The notes under the pieces: model-generated | The model's database searches: none | Told to the model about the DNA's origin: nothing | Seen by the model: only the letters and a program-made list of their open reading frames with translations | Position numbers and translations under genes: made by a program | Part shown: piece after piece, positions 6,666-15,759 of the stretch | How the letters are laid out: the number at the start of each line of letters is the position of its first letter | Numbering within the stretch: the stretch's first letter is position 1 | Assembly: GCF_006874425.1 (NCBI RefSeq) | Contig: NZ_VIJZ01000021.1 | Span: forward strand, 1-41,896 | DNA from: Paenibacillus ottowii | GTDB taxonomy: Bacteria; Bacillota; Bacilli; Paenibacillales; Paenibacillaceae | Reading direction: 5' to 3' | Length of the DNA stretch: 41,896 bases

Positions 6666-8015
6666 GTGGAACTTTCTAAAAAACGGAAGAGCCTAGGTTT
6701 GCTGGCTTATCCCATTTACTTTGAGCTGTTAGCCGGGGTTATAGCGGGAATTATTGATATTTTTTGGGTCGCACAGTTGGGTAGTGCATCAGTCGCAGCC
6801 GTGACGGTCGCAACCAGTCTGGAAAATGTACTTCTTGCCATTATACTCATTGCCAGTGCAGGAACTACGGTTCTGATTTCACGCTACTTGGGAAATAAAG
6901 ATTTATCCTCTATCAAAAGTGCAGTCAGAGATAGCTGGATTTTGTGGGCGGTAATAAGTCTTCTGGTTGGTGGAATGGGGTATGTATTCAGAGCTGAAAT
7001 TGCGAGTCTTTTCACTAGCTCTGAAGAAAAAGACACGCTGATTTTAACTACAGCATTTTTGGCAATTTCATTTCCGGGAATCATCATTTTCTATGCGCAA
7101 AATATGGTGGATTCTATATTCAAAGGTTACAGCAATACAAAGTTTCCGATGCAAATGGCGTTATTGTCTAATTTGTTAATTCTCGTGCTGGATCCGCTTT
7201 TTATATACGGTTGGCTGGGATTTCCCCAATTAGGTGTACAAGGAGCAGCTTTAGCTACTGTGTTAGGGCGAACAATCACTTTGATGATTGCTTTATACAC
7301 ATTCTACCGATCCGATATTATCAAGACATTAAAACAGGTCGAATATGGTGCAAAAACACGGAAAAATGTAAAAGATATTCTTAATATCGGTCTTCCCATG
7401 TCAGGTGACTTTATAGCTCGTATGGGGAGCAACATGATTCTCATCGGCTTGATTGGAACCTTTGGAGTCTATAGCATGGCGGCCTATGGAATCGGGACGA
7501 AAATCATTGTATTTATAACGATGTTTTTCTACGCGGTTCGACAAGCAGCGAGTATTCAAATCTCTTACCAATTGGGTGCAGGAGAAGGCAAAAGTTTTCA
7601 TAAAATCGGTAAGAAGGTACTTTGGCTAGGCGGAACCGTTGGATTACTAGCCGGCATACTATTATTAGTATTGGCTCCATTTTTACTTCGAATCTTTACG
7701 AATAGTGAACAAGTCATTCAGGAGGGGATGATCTATCTTTATTACATGAGTCTCTATTTGTTGCCTCTTTCGCTTGCAGTAAGTATCGGAGGTGTGTTTT
7801 TAGGCTCAGGTCAAAGTCGAACGATGTTTTATGTGACATTAATAGGGACTGCCGTTACTCTTTTAGGGGCATTCACACTCCCTTCTTTTAACAACCTGTA
7901 TGTGCATGGTATTTGGATATCTCAAATTCTAGGAGTCGTGGTACAAGCAGTGGTGCTGTTGTTTTTATTCCAGAGAGGAAATGCATCTATTAAATCAATT
8001 GCTCTGGAAGGCTAA
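6666..8015 (+). CDS. MATE-family efflux transporter
   Basis: A 449-residue polytopic membrane protein with about 12 hydrophobic segments in two similar halves. The N-terminal YPIYFELLAGVIAGIIDIFWVAQLG and the repeated GLPMSGDFIARMGSNM region are typical of MATE (NorM/DinF-like) cation-coupled exporters. The GTG start abuts the ACP stop codon, with GGTGGAG as ribosome binding site inside the ACP gene. Its place in the middle of the biosynthetic operon suggests it exports the end product and may give self-resistance; this is inference. Confidence 0.92.
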   Translation: MELSKKRKSLGLLAYPIYFELLAGVIAGIIDIFWVAQLGSASVAAVTVATSLENVLLAIILIASAGTTVLISRYLGNKDLSSIKSAVRDSWILWAVISLLVGGMGYVFRAEIASLFTSSEEKDTLILTTAFLAISFPGIIIFYAQNMVDSIFKGYSNTKFPMQMALLSNLLILVLDPLFIYGWLGFPQLGVQGAALATVLGRTITLMIALYTFYRSDIIKTLKQVEYGAKTRKNVKDILNIGLPMSGDFIARMGSNMILIGLIGTFGVYSMAAYGIGTKIIVFITMFFYAVRQAASIQISYQLGAGEGKSFHKIGKKVLWLGGTVGLLAGILLLVLAPFLLRIFTNSEQVIQEGMIYLYYMSLYLLPLSLAVSIGGVFLGSGQSRTMFYVTLIGTAVTLLGAFTLPSFNNLYVHGIWISQILGVVVQAVVLLFLFQRGNASIKSIALEG

Positions 8016-8047
8016 CTATTCAATGAACTGAAATGGGAGTGAGAGAA

Positions 8048-9295
8048 TTGAAGGATAGACAGGTCATTGTCGTGATTCATCGTTTTGGAGGTTTAATCTT
8101 TGGTAATTATATGAACTACAACACAGTTATTGATCATTCACAAAACGATGTCATCTACTTTGTGAATGAAAATGGATATAAAGATATTGCCGCTTATAAA
8201 GAACAAGCAGCTAAAATAGTTCGATTTGAACGTCTGGAGCAGCAAGATGAACTGGATCAAGCTATGTTTGAAGTGGTCAGTACCTATGGCCCAATTGATC
8301 ACCTCATTAGCTTATCCGAATTTGATATGGACGTTGCCGCATTTTTAAGAACAAAGTACGCTATTCCGGGTGTAGATGAGCAACAGGTTCAGTTGTACCG
8401 GAATAAGGTTGAAATGAAGAAGAGATTGAAGGAACACTCTATACGTACCCCTTATTTTATTGATTTTACGACCTCCGATGAAGTCCTTGCTTTCGCTAAA
8501 AAAGTGAATTATCCGCTTATCCTAAAACCTAAAGTTTCAGCAGCCAGCATAGGGGTCAAATTAGTGCATACCGATGCAGAGCTGGAAGAATTTCTAACCA
8601 CCATTTCCTTGGCTGATTATGAGGCCGAAGAATTCGTTGAGGGTACCATTTTTCATATCGATGGCATTGTGAATAAAGGAAAAATCGAGTTTATATCTGT
8701 GTCGCGCTATGTAGGTAGCTGTCTGGACTTTTCCAAAGGAAAGCCGTGTGGTTCCATTCTGATTACTAAAGATAAGAACCTACGGCAGCGTATTGTTGAT
8801 TTTACAGGCCGTTCGTTAAAAGCCCTGGAATTAAGTGAGGGTTCCTTTCATATGGAGCTGATTCATAAACAGGAAAAAGAATTGGTGTTTTTGGAAATTG
8901 GCGCACGTTTTGGCGGGGCGGAAATTCCATTCTTTTTACTTGATCGCTTCGGTATCCATCTCGGTGAAGAAACGGTCAAAATCCTGTTGGGCACATTTAC
9001 GGGAGTTCCTGAAGCGGATTTAAATATACATGGTGGTTTTCTACAAATACCTGAGCCACAGAATACTCCGCTAGAAGTCATCCATGTAACAAGCCTCAAG
9101 GAGCAAATTCCGGAAATCTTTTCAGAAGTTATTCCTAATGCTGGAGATATCATGGATGGAAGCGGCTCTTACTACCATATCAGCGGTCGATTTATGTTCG
9201 ACGGACAAAGTGAAGACCAGGTAGAGCAGGCTATTCTTAAAAGCATTCAACTTTTCCACTTGGAGGGGAAACCTTTAGAAAAAATAAAGATATGA
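8048..9295 (+). CDS. ATP-grasp ligase
   Basis: A 415-residue ATP-grasp carboxylate ligase. After an N-terminal pre-ATP-grasp region, the ATP-binding segment reads YPLILKPKVSAASIGV, followed by EEFVEGTIFHIDG and the Mg-binding FHMELI and VFLEIGARFGGAEIP motifs. Relatives (BacD-type amino acid ligases, carnosine-synthase-like enzymes) activate a carboxylate as acyl phosphate and couple it to an amine, or less often to a thiol or hydroxyl. The TTG at 8048 is preferred because GGGAG (8035-8039) precedes it at good distance; an ATG at 8033 in the same frame has no ribosome binding site. In this operon it may form an amide bond with the aryl- or glyceryl-derived acid. Substrates are unknown. Confidence 0.85.
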   Translation: MKDRQVIVVIHRFGGLIFGNYMNYNTVIDHSQNDVIYFVNENGYKDIAAYKEQAAKIVRFERLEQQDELDQAMFEVVSTYGPIDHLISLSEFDMDVAAFLRTKYAIPGVDEQQVQLYRNKVEMKKRLKEHSIRTPYFIDFTTSDEVLAFAKKVNYPLILKPKVSAASIGVKLVHTDAELEEFLTTISLADYEAEEFVEGTIFHIDGIVNKGKIEFISVSRYVGSCLDFSKGKPCGSILITKDKNLRQRIVDFTGRSLKALELSEGSFHMELIHKQEKELVFLEIGARFGGAEIPFFLLDRFGIHLGEETVKILLGTFTGVPEADLNIHGGFLQIPEPQNTPLEVIHVTSLKEQIPEIFSEVIPNAGDIMDGSGSYYHISGRFMFDGQSEDQVEQAILKSIQLFHLEGKPLEKIKI

Positions 9296-9355
9296 AAAAC
9301 ATCCCTTCCCCTAAACGGTCACTGTAAATATAAAATCTCGAGGAGGTAGTGGAAA

Positions 9356-10822
9356 ATGGTTGTGGACATCAAAAAAATTTTTCCGATTCCTGGTGTAGAA
9401 TATTTGACAGCCAAAAGAAATATCGTGATCGAGGATTTAAATGTGAATAACTCTTTATATTGGATGCAGGCGCTCTCGTCTTTGTATCCGGAGTTCGCAG
9501 AAGAATTTAAAACGGTCTTTATCTCTCAAAATGAGTCAGGAAAACCTCATATCATTTTAGGTTTAGGTAATTATGTATCTATCAAAGTCTCCGCAAGTAA
9601 AACGCTGTTAAAAACGAATATTTATATTCAAAATAAAATGCTCTCTGAAATCAATGAATATGTGAATGTAACGCATATGCCTTATAAGGATATTTTTAAT
9701 AAACTTTCAGAAATGATGAAGACAGTTCAGATGCAAATCCCAGAAGAGTTTGCGGATATGTCATTTTTAGGTGGCTGGATGTGCGAAACCATTCATGATG
9801 AATTGCAGGAAGTTGCCGTGTTTACCCTCCCCAAAATCCTTATTCAAGGAACGGAAAATCAATTTGATGTCCTTAGCTGGTCTAACGACGTAATCTTGCC
9901 TACCTCAGAAACCATTAGCTATTTAGAGAAGGCAATTCAGGAAGAATACAAAGGAACGATTTCTTATATACCCGATCAAGATACCTATATGAATAACCTG
10001 AATCAGATTTTAGATCAGCTGGGTAACAAGGAATTTGCCAAGGTGGTAGTGACCAGAAAGGCAGTCATTCAATTAGAAGAAATGAAAAGTATAATCCCCT
10101 TATTCTCAAAAATAAATCAAAAAAATTATCAGGAATACAGTTACTTTTTTAAGTGGAATGATGAAAAAGAGTGGTTTGGTGTATCGCCTGAGGTGCTGCT
10201 TATTAAAAAGGGACAGAAGGCGATTAGTAAACCGCTTGCAGGTACACGAAAAATTGCATACGGGCACAAAACAGAGGAGGAAATTATAGCTGAATTGCTT
10301 CACGACAATAAGGAGAATAAGGAGCATCAATATGCTGTCAGTCTCATGGTTAACGATCTGAAGGAATTGGCGGTCAACAAAGATGTAGTTATCAATGAGG
10401 ATAAACATATTCTCAAAACTCCGTATGCCTTCCATTTGAAAACTCATATGTATGCTTCCTTAAAAAAAGAAGTTTCTACATTTGATGTACTCGGCAGCAT
10501 TTATCCGCCTGCTACGATATGGGGGGTTCCGCGTTTGGAAGTAGAGCCTGTGCTGTCCGAGGTGGAGGCATTCAAACGGGAGTTTTTTGCAGGCGGTTTT
10601 GGTTATTGCAGAGCCAATGACGATTCCAATTTTGCGCTAACGATACGAACTGCCTATCTGGAAAATGGAAAGTTACACGTTTTTGCCGGAGGCGGGATTG
10701 TTGAACATTCAAATCCTGAAAATGAATGGAAGGAAACAAGAACGAAAATGACTCCGTTCATCGGGAATATTGAAATTACGAATGAAACTAAAGGGGGAAG
10801 TTTGCATGTTGGACATCTATAA
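9356..10822 (+). CDS. Isochorismate/salicylate synthase-like chorismate-utilising enzyme
   Basis: A 488-residue member of the MenF/EntC/TrpE/salicylate synthase family. The chorismate-binding core has SPEVLL, KPLAGTR (L294-R298), DNKENKEH, the HLKTHM segment and FAGGGIVEHSNPENEW near the end. K229 in FAKVVVTR sits at the general-base lysine position of isochorismate and salicylate synthases, where anthranilate and aminodeoxychorismate synthases have other residues. No glutaminase gene is nearby, which also argues for water rather than ammonia as nucleophile. LAGTR, rather than the LAGSA of EntC, is shared with salicylate synthases such as MbtI and Irp9, so salicylate may be the direct product. 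The YPPATIWGVPR segment departs from the common HPTPAxxG motif, so the product is uncertain. GAGGAGGT precedes the ATG. Confidence 0.82.
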   Translation: MVVDIKKIFPIPGVEYLTAKRNIVIEDLNVNNSLYWMQALSSLYPEFAEEFKTVFISQNESGKPHIILGLGNYVSIKVSASKTLLKTNIYIQNKMLSEINEYVNVTHMPYKDIFNKLSEMMKTVQMQIPEEFADMSFLGGWMCETIHDELQEVAVFTLPKILIQGTENQFDVLSWSNDVILPTSETISYLEKAIQEEYKGTISYIPDQDTYMNNLNQILDQLGNKEFAKVVVTRKAVIQLEEMKSIIPLFSKINQKNYQEYSYFFKWNDEKEWFGVSPEVLLIKKGQKAISKPLAGTRKIAYGHKTEEEIIAELLHDNKENKEHQYAVSLMVNDLKELAVNKDVVINEDKHILKTPYAFHLKTHMYASLKKEVSTFDVLGSIYPPATIWGVPRLEVEPVLSEVEAFKREFFAGGFGYCRANDDSNFALTIRTAYLENGKLHVFAGGGIVEHSNPENEWKETRTKMTPFIGNIEITNETKGGSLHVGHL

Positions 10823-11897
10823 ATATAATAAATCGGCTCCGCCTTCAATTCATGATGTTATCCAAGCGACCTTAAAGTGGCATTTTTCAGAAGAGACAGG
10901 CTCCCCCTTTTGGCTGGAAAAGCGCACCTCCTTGCCTTTCAACCCGCTGCATGACATTCAAACATTGCAGGATCTGGATGAGTTTCCCGACTATACGGAA
11001 GAGATGAAAAGGATTCCCGTGGAAAAATTGATTCCTAAAGGGATGCATACATTGGATTGGGGCTTTGAAGTGTTTGAAAGTGGGGGAACGACAGGCTCTC
11101 CTCAAAAGATCGTCGACATGCTTTCCAGAAAGAAAGCTCTTGAATGGGTATTTCAAGAACTGAATGATCAATCTGTATTCGAAAATTGCACAGGGCACTG
11201 GCTGCATGTAGGCCCTACGGGACCCCATATCGTAGGCCGTTCGATTGGACGGATGGCAACCTACCTTTCCAAGCTGTGCTACTATATTGATTTTGATCCG
11301 CGCTGGGTAAAAAAGTGCTCCAAAAATAGAGAATTCGATGTTGTTAAAGCCTACATACAACATCTTTTGGAACAGGTTTCTACGGTGCTGGAAACGCAAA
11401 ATATTGAAGTGTTATTTGCAACTCCGGCGCTCCTGGAGGCGATGAGTAACAATGAAAAGCTGTCCTCCTTAATTCAGAAGAAAATTAAAGTTATTATTTG
11501 GGCCGGCACCTCTATTGATGAAGGCACACTGGATGCGCTGGAAACTTTCATTTTTCCAGAAGCCCGCTTCATCGGGTTGTATGGAAATACGTTAATGGGG
11601 ATCGCACCTCAGCGCCAAAAATTCAAAGACGATCCTAAAGCCTGCGTTTTTCAAACATTACATCCCTTTTCTATGGTTCAATTAGTGGATAAAGAGAATC
11701 ACAGAGTATTAACACCATATAACACCTATGGACAAGTCAAGTTGACATTATTCTCTCCTGAGTTATTTATCCCTTCACGCCTCGAGCGGGATCAGGCCCT
11801 GCGCGTTGCTCCTGTAGGTAGTTATACTTGGGATGGCGTAGCCGATGTGAGGCCGATGGAAAATGTGAAAGAGAAAATCTTCGAAGGGGTTTATTAA
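10806..11897 (+). CDS. LuxE-like acyl-protein synthetase / PaaK-type adenylating enzyme
   Basis: A 363-residue adenylate-forming enzyme. The phosphate-binding loop is ESGGTTGSP at 91-99, a later GLYGNTLMG is the A5-like motif, and WDGVADVRP lies near the C-terminus. It is shorter than typical CoA ligases and resembles LuxE and the GriD partner of GriC, which activate a carboxylic acid for reduction by a LuxC-like dehydrogenase. The start ATG at 10806 has AAAGGGGGAA just upstream and overlaps the preceding chorismate-enzyme gene by 17 bp. The LuxC-like gene begins 3 bp after its stop. The two probably form an acid reductase complex acting on the chorismate-derived aryl acid; the substrate is inference from neighbours. 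Confidence 0.8.
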   Translation: MLDIYKYNKSAPPSIHDVIQATLKWHFSEETGSPFWLEKRTSLPFNPLHDIQTLQDLDEFPDYTEEMKRIPVEKLIPKGMHTLDWGFEVFESGGTTGSPQKIVDMLSRKKALEWVFQELNDQSVFENCTGHWLHVGPTGPHIVGRSIGRMATYLSKLCYYIDFDPRWVKKCSKNREFDVVKAYIQHLLEQVSTVLETQNIEVLFATPALLEAMSNNEKLSSLIQKKIKVIIWAGTSIDEGTLDALETFIFPEARFIGLYGNTLMGIAPQRQKFKDDPKACVFQTLHPFSMVQLVDKENHRVLTPYNTYGQVKLTLFSPELFIPSRLERDQALRVAPVGSYTWDGVADVRPMENVKEKIFEGVY

Positions 11898-11900
11898 CCT

Positions 11901-13283
11901 ATGCATATTCCTTTTATATGGTCTGGAGCGAGATACGAGTCGAAGCATAGAAGAGATTTAACATCTCTGCAAGGTTTATCTCTAGGTGAAATAGATGAGC
12001 TCCCGTCCATCCTCATATCGAGAATCGCTCATGAGCTAAAAGCAACTCCGAAGCAAGCGTTGGCTGATGTCCATAAAGCTTTCAAAAAAGCTGCCGATTT
12101 ATTTGGTTCAGCTACGCTAGATGGAGAGAGTCCACAAGATTATGTACGTCATGTACATTTGATATCAGGCGTTCCGCTGAAGGCGATTGAATCCTCGGTA
12201 AAAGAATTAAGTCATGCCTTGGCTACAGCAGAACAGTATATTACCGGAAGTGCTCCAAATTTGGCTCCTATATATACGGAAAATGCTTCACGAGAAAATA
12301 AAACAGCCTATTGGGTACCGAAAGGCCAAATTTTATCTGTTATCGCGCCCGGTAATAATCCGGCCGTGCACAAAGCCTGGATTGAAGCGCTGGCAGCAGG
12401 TTATAAAATTTTATTGCGGCCCAGCGCGAAGGACCCTTTTACACCTTACCGCCTGATCCGTTGCCTGTTAGCTGCCGGGATATCTCCCTTTATGATTGCT
12501 CTAGTTCCTGGAGATCATTCTATTGTCCAAGCCATTGTAGACGCAGGCGATCTTGCACTCGTATTTGGAGATCGTAATACAGTCGAGCAATACAAAGGCA
12601 ATCCAAAAGTGATTACCCGAGGACCGGGCTATTCAAAAGTATACTGGCACTTTGAAGCAAGCAATCACGACCTAATTGCACATGCTCAAGCGAGAGATGT
12701 GATTGTTCGCTCCGTCGTAGATGGTGGAGGAATGAAGTGTACCAATGCAAGTGGGATTGTCGTGAATAAAGCTCATCTTCATGAGCTAGATGAAATCGCG
12801 CTGCAGCTAAACGGGTATGGCTCGAATGGTTTGCTAGATTATACAAGTGATCTTCCCGTATTTAGGTCAGATAAAGCCTATGCAATTAGAGACTATGTTC
12901 ATCAAATATTTCATTCCACCGACATCCTTTGGAAAAATGTGAAGGATGAAGAATGGATTATAGACTATGGAGACGGTACAGCCGCACTTTCTCCCTTATT
13001 GGTCCATATCAATCATCTACCCGATCATATTCGGTATATGGAGCTGCCCTTTGCCTGTAGCTGGGTATACACACCTGAACCAGATGAGGTCCGCCAAACT
13101 CTGAAATCCACCTTGGCACTAAGCCTGCTAACGGAGGATCAGGATTTGATCCATTGGGCTATTACCGAACCGACGATTAAAAAATTAGTAATCAATAATG
13201 CACCGACATGGACTACTCACGATATGGTTCCTCACGACGGCTTTATTACAGAACATCTTTTTATTTCAAAAGGTGTAATTTAG
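11901..13283 (+). CDS. LuxC-like acyl/aryl reductase (aldehyde-forming)
   Basis: A 460-residue protein of the LuxC / acyl-CoA reductase family within the aldehyde dehydrogenase fold. SVIAPGNNPAVHKAWIEAL and ILLRPSAKDP form the nucleotide-binding part. The catalytic cysteine is C280 in GGGMKCTNASGI. The enzyme takes an acyl group onto this cysteine and reduces it with NADPH to the aldehyde. It follows the LuxE-like gene by 3 bp and has GAAGGGG as ribosome binding site. With that partner it parallels GriC/GriD of grixazone biosynthesis, which reduces an aminohydroxybenzoate. No luciferase or LuxAB gene is present, so light emission is not implied. Confidence 0.85.
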   Translation: MHIPFIWSGARYESKHRRDLTSLQGLSLGEIDELPSILISRIAHELKATPKQALADVHKAFKKAADLFGSATLDGESPQDYVRHVHLISGVPLKAIESSVKELSHALATAEQYITGSAPNLAPIYTENASRENKTAYWVPKGQILSVIAPGNNPAVHKAWIEALAAGYKILLRPSAKDPFTPYRLIRCLLAAGISPFMIALVPGDHSIVQAIVDAGDLALVFGDRNTVEQYKGNPKVITRGPGYSKVYWHFEASNHDLIAHAQARDVIVRSVVDGGGMKCTNASGIVVNKAHLHELDEIALQLNGYGSNGLLDYTSDLPVFRSDKAYAIRDYVHQIFHSTDILWKNVKDEEWIIDYGDGTAALSPLLVHINHLPDHIRYMELPFACSWVYTPEPDEVRQTLKSTLALSLLTEDQDLIHWAITEPTIKKLVINNAPTWTTHDMVPHDGFITEHLFISKGVI

Positions 13284-13293
13284 GAGGGGAAAT

Positions 13294-13989
13294 ATGAGTA
13301 TTCAAACATCTAAAAAACTTGAGTTGATTGATTTATCTATTGCTTTTTCCAAAGGGATGCCTAAATATAGTGCGGACTGGTTTCCAAAGTTTACGTTTGA
13401 TGAAGTAGCTCCGGAAACGATGACGGCCGCAGACTGGAAACGACGCTTTACCATTGTATCTTTGTTCGCACATAATGGCACTCATGTAGAGTCTTCCGAC
13501 CATGTGTTTCGTGATGGAAAAACAATCGACCAGGTTCCTCTACAACACTTTGTCGGGTATCCCGTTTTGATTGACCTGACCGATATTCCAGATCAAACCG
13601 AAATTTCAGCAGATCTCCTCAAGCATAGAATGGCTCCTCTCGCTATAGAAGAAGGCGAAATTCTGTTATTCCATACAGGCTACGATGATAGAGAATGGGG
13701 AAAGGAAGGCTTTTGGGATCGCTCCCCTTGGCTCAGTGCAGAGGCTGCGGCTTATATTGCCTCCTTAAATCCTGTTTTCATAGGGCTGGATTTTCAAACT
13801 GAGAAACCCGCTGAGAAAAACTTTGTGGTGCATAAAAATATAGTTTCACAGGGCGCGGTTCTATGCGAGTATTTATTTAATTTAGATCAGCTCAACTCTG
13901 ACACTTTATTCGTAGCCCTGCCAATCAAAATTTCCGATGTAGAAGCTTCACCTGTTCGAGCGATTGGCATCAAGGGATTAAGGGGCTAG
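13294..13989 (+). CDS. Cyclase-family metal hydrolase
   Basis: A 231-residue protein of the cyclase family that includes kynurenine formamidase and isatin hydrolase. The metal-binding motif reads HNGTHVESSDH from H60, matching HxGTHxDxPxH with E66 for Asp and S68 for Pro; H60, H64 and H70 are kept. Family members hydrolyse amides, lactams or lactones, and some act in polyketide gene clusters. AGGAGGGG precedes the ATG, 10 bp after the LuxC-like gene. The role here could be ring opening or closing of the product; I cannot tell which. Confidence 0.82.
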   Translation: MSIQTSKKLELIDLSIAFSKGMPKYSADWFPKFTFDEVAPETMTAADWKRRFTIVSLFAHNGTHVESSDHVFRDGKTIDQVPLQHFVGYPVLIDLTDIPDQTEISADLLKHRMAPLAIEEGEILLFHTGYDDREWGKEGFWDRSPWLSAEAAAYIASLNPVFIGLDFQTEKPAEKNFVVHKNIVSQGAVLCEYLFNLDQLNSDTLFVALPIKISDVEASPVRAIGIKGLRG

Positions 13990-13998
13990 ATCATTACC

Positions 13999-14763
13999 AT
14001 GGCGAAAAAAATATGCATAATTAGCGGTGCAGCCAGAGGGATCGGGAAAGCCACGCTCTATAAATATGTCGCAGAAGGATATACATGTATAGCAGTTGAT
14101 AGGGATCTTAACGCTTTAGAGCAATTAAAAGCAGAGGTATCCACAGAAAAAGCTGCTTCGATAACAACATGGTGTGTGGATCTTCTGCATGACCAAAAAG
14201 AGTTGAAGGATCAGCTTGCTGATTATGTACCCGACACAGAAACGCATCTGACCTTAGTCAACAATGTAGGCGGTTCTCAAGAGAAACGGACGCCTTTTCA
14301 TGATATTTCATGGGAAAGCTTTAATTCATCTTTTGTTTTTAACTTGAAGCCTGTTCTTCAATTGACACAAGCTTGCTTTCCCGTAATGAACAGAAATCAG
14401 AGTGGGAAAATTGTGAATATATCTTCAATATCTGCCCGTAAAACGCTAAAAAATGTAGGTGCGGATTATTCCGCGTCCAAAGCGGCTGTCATTGCTGTTT
14501 CCCGGCATTTGTCCTATGAATTTGCCGAGCATGGAATTCTGGTGAATACAGTATGCCCTGGAATTATCGGAACCGATCGCATCCTTCATAGATGGCAAAA
14601 TCGTGAAGAGAAGATTAATCATGAGGTGCTGAGCGGTATACCATTACTTCGTTTGGGGACGCCGGAGGAGGTAGCCGAGGCTGTTTATTTTCTGGGTTCA
14701 GAAGCAAATCAATATATTACAGGAGCTGTTCTGGACGTGAACGGTGGAATGTATACGCCTTAA
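13999..14763 (+). CDS. Short-chain dehydrogenase/reductase (first)
   Basis: A 254-residue SDR. The cofactor motif is SGAARGIGKA near the N-terminus, NNVGG replaces the usual NNAG, the catalytic serine lies in NISSISA and the Tyr-Lys pair is YSASK. The C-terminal GAVLDVNGGMYTP is standard. The sequence is broadly like EntA/FabG-type reductases, so oxidation of a dihydroxy-cyclohexadiene or reduction of a keto group are both possible. The start is ATG at 13999 with AAGGGG about 13 nt upstream, and the gene lies 9 bp after the cyclase-family gene. Confidence 0.88.
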   Translation: MAKKICIISGAARGIGKATLYKYVAEGYTCIAVDRDLNALEQLKAEVSTEKAASITTWCVDLLHDQKELKDQLADYVPDTETHLTLVNNVGGSQEKRTPFHDISWESFNSSFVFNLKPVLQLTQACFPVMNRNQSGKIVNISSISARKTLKNVGADYSASKAAVIAVSRHLSYEFAEHGILVNTVCPGIIGTDRILHRWQNREEKINHEVLSGIPLLRLGTPEEVAEAVYFLGSEANQYITGAVLDVNGGMYTP

Positions 14764-14788
14764 ACCAAACCTGCTTGAAAGGGTGAAC

Positions 14789-15535
14789 ATGTTGCAAAAT
14801 AACAGAGTGGCATTAGTTACAGGCAGCTCCAGAGGTATCGGTGAGGAAATCATTCGAAAGTTATCTGAGTCCGATATGGATGTAGTGATTACGTATCATA
14901 GTAATAAGCAGCAAGCAACTCATTTGTTGGATACCATCAAAAAAAACAATCGAAACGGGTTATTGGTACGGCTTGACCTGAGAGACGAGTCCAGCATTCT
15001 TCGGGCTTTTGAGGAGATTGAAAAGTATTATGGGAAACTGGACATTTTAGTTAACAATGCAGGGATTGGAGTTCCCCAACCCATTGAACAGCTGACGCTA
15101 GAAGAATGGAATCATACCTTAACGATTAACCTTACCGGAGCATTTTTGTGTACCCAATATGCTATTCCGCTGCTTAAAAAAAGCGAAGAAGGCAGAATTA
15201 TTAATATTTCCTCTGTTGCGGCTTTAACAGGAGGAAGCTTCGGCCCTCATTACGGCGCTTCCAAGGCTGGATTGATTGGATTAACTAAATCCTCAGCCCG
15301 CGAGCTGGCAAAATACAATATTAGTGTGAATGTGATCGCGCCAGGCCCGATTGCTTCGGAAATGACAGATTCGTTAAATGACGCTGTGATGGAAGGGATA
15401 ATTGGGAATACGCCGCTGGGTCGCTTGGGTAAAAAATCCGAGGTAGCGGAGCTTGTGCTCCAGCTGGCCAATCCGCAAATTGGTTATCTCACTGGACAAA
15501 CCATTGTCATGGATGGCGGACGCTATATGCAATAA
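14789..15535 (+). CDS. Short-chain dehydrogenase/reductase, FabG-like (second)
   Basis: A 248-residue SDR. TGSSRGIG binds the cofactor, and NNAGIG, NISSVAA and YGASK give the catalytic Asn-Ser-Tyr-Lys set; it ends GQTIVMDGGRYMQ. It looks like 3-oxoacyl-ACP reductase FabG and could reduce a beta-keto intermediate. ATG at 14789 is chosen because AAAGGGTG lies just upstream; the frame is open further upstream but that part overlaps the first SDR gene. Last gene of the operon, followed by a terminator hairpin at 15583-15609. Confidence 0.9.
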   Translation: MLQNNRVALVTGSSRGIGEEIIRKLSESDMDVVITYHSNKQQATHLLDTIKKNNRNGLLVRLDLRDESSILRAFEEIEKYYGKLDILVNNAGIGVPQPIEQLTLEEWNHTLTINLTGAFLCTQYAIPLLKKSEEGRIINISSVAALTGGSFGPHYGASKAGLIGLTKSSARELAKYNISVNVIAPGPIASEMTDSLNDAVMEGIIGNTPLGRLGKKSEVAELVLQLANPQIGYLTGQTIVMDGGRYMQ

Positions 15536-15582
15536 TTGCATACATTTAGGATGATCCAATGTGTAGGCATATGGCTCCTTTA

Positions 15583-15609
15583 AAAGTCGCTAATTTAGCG
15601 GCTTTTTTT
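15583..15609 (+). terminator. Rho-independent terminator of the biosynthetic operon
   Basis: AGTCGC (15585-15590) pairs with GCGGCT (15598-15603; one G-U pair) around TAATTTA, extended by A-T pairs and followed by a run of seven T. It lies about 50 bp after the last SDR gene. Confidence 0.8.
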
Positions 15610-15759
15610 ATCGCTACAAGTTGTACCACGTCGAAAATAGAACTTACTTCGATTGCCGTAAACTCCATGTAAGCGTTTGACATATTGGAATATCAATCTA
15701 TAATTATGAACAGAATTGGACACGCCGAGATGGGAGAGTCCTTAGGAGAATGGGTCGGA

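Noticed and set aside
9356..10822. Anthranilate or aminodeoxychorismate synthase
   Set aside because: A lysine is present at the general-base position (K229) and no glutamine amidotransferase gene is nearby.
10806..13283. LuxE/LuxC similarity as a sign of bioluminescence
   Set aside because: No LuxA/LuxB-like gene is present; such reductases also serve aryl-acid reduction.
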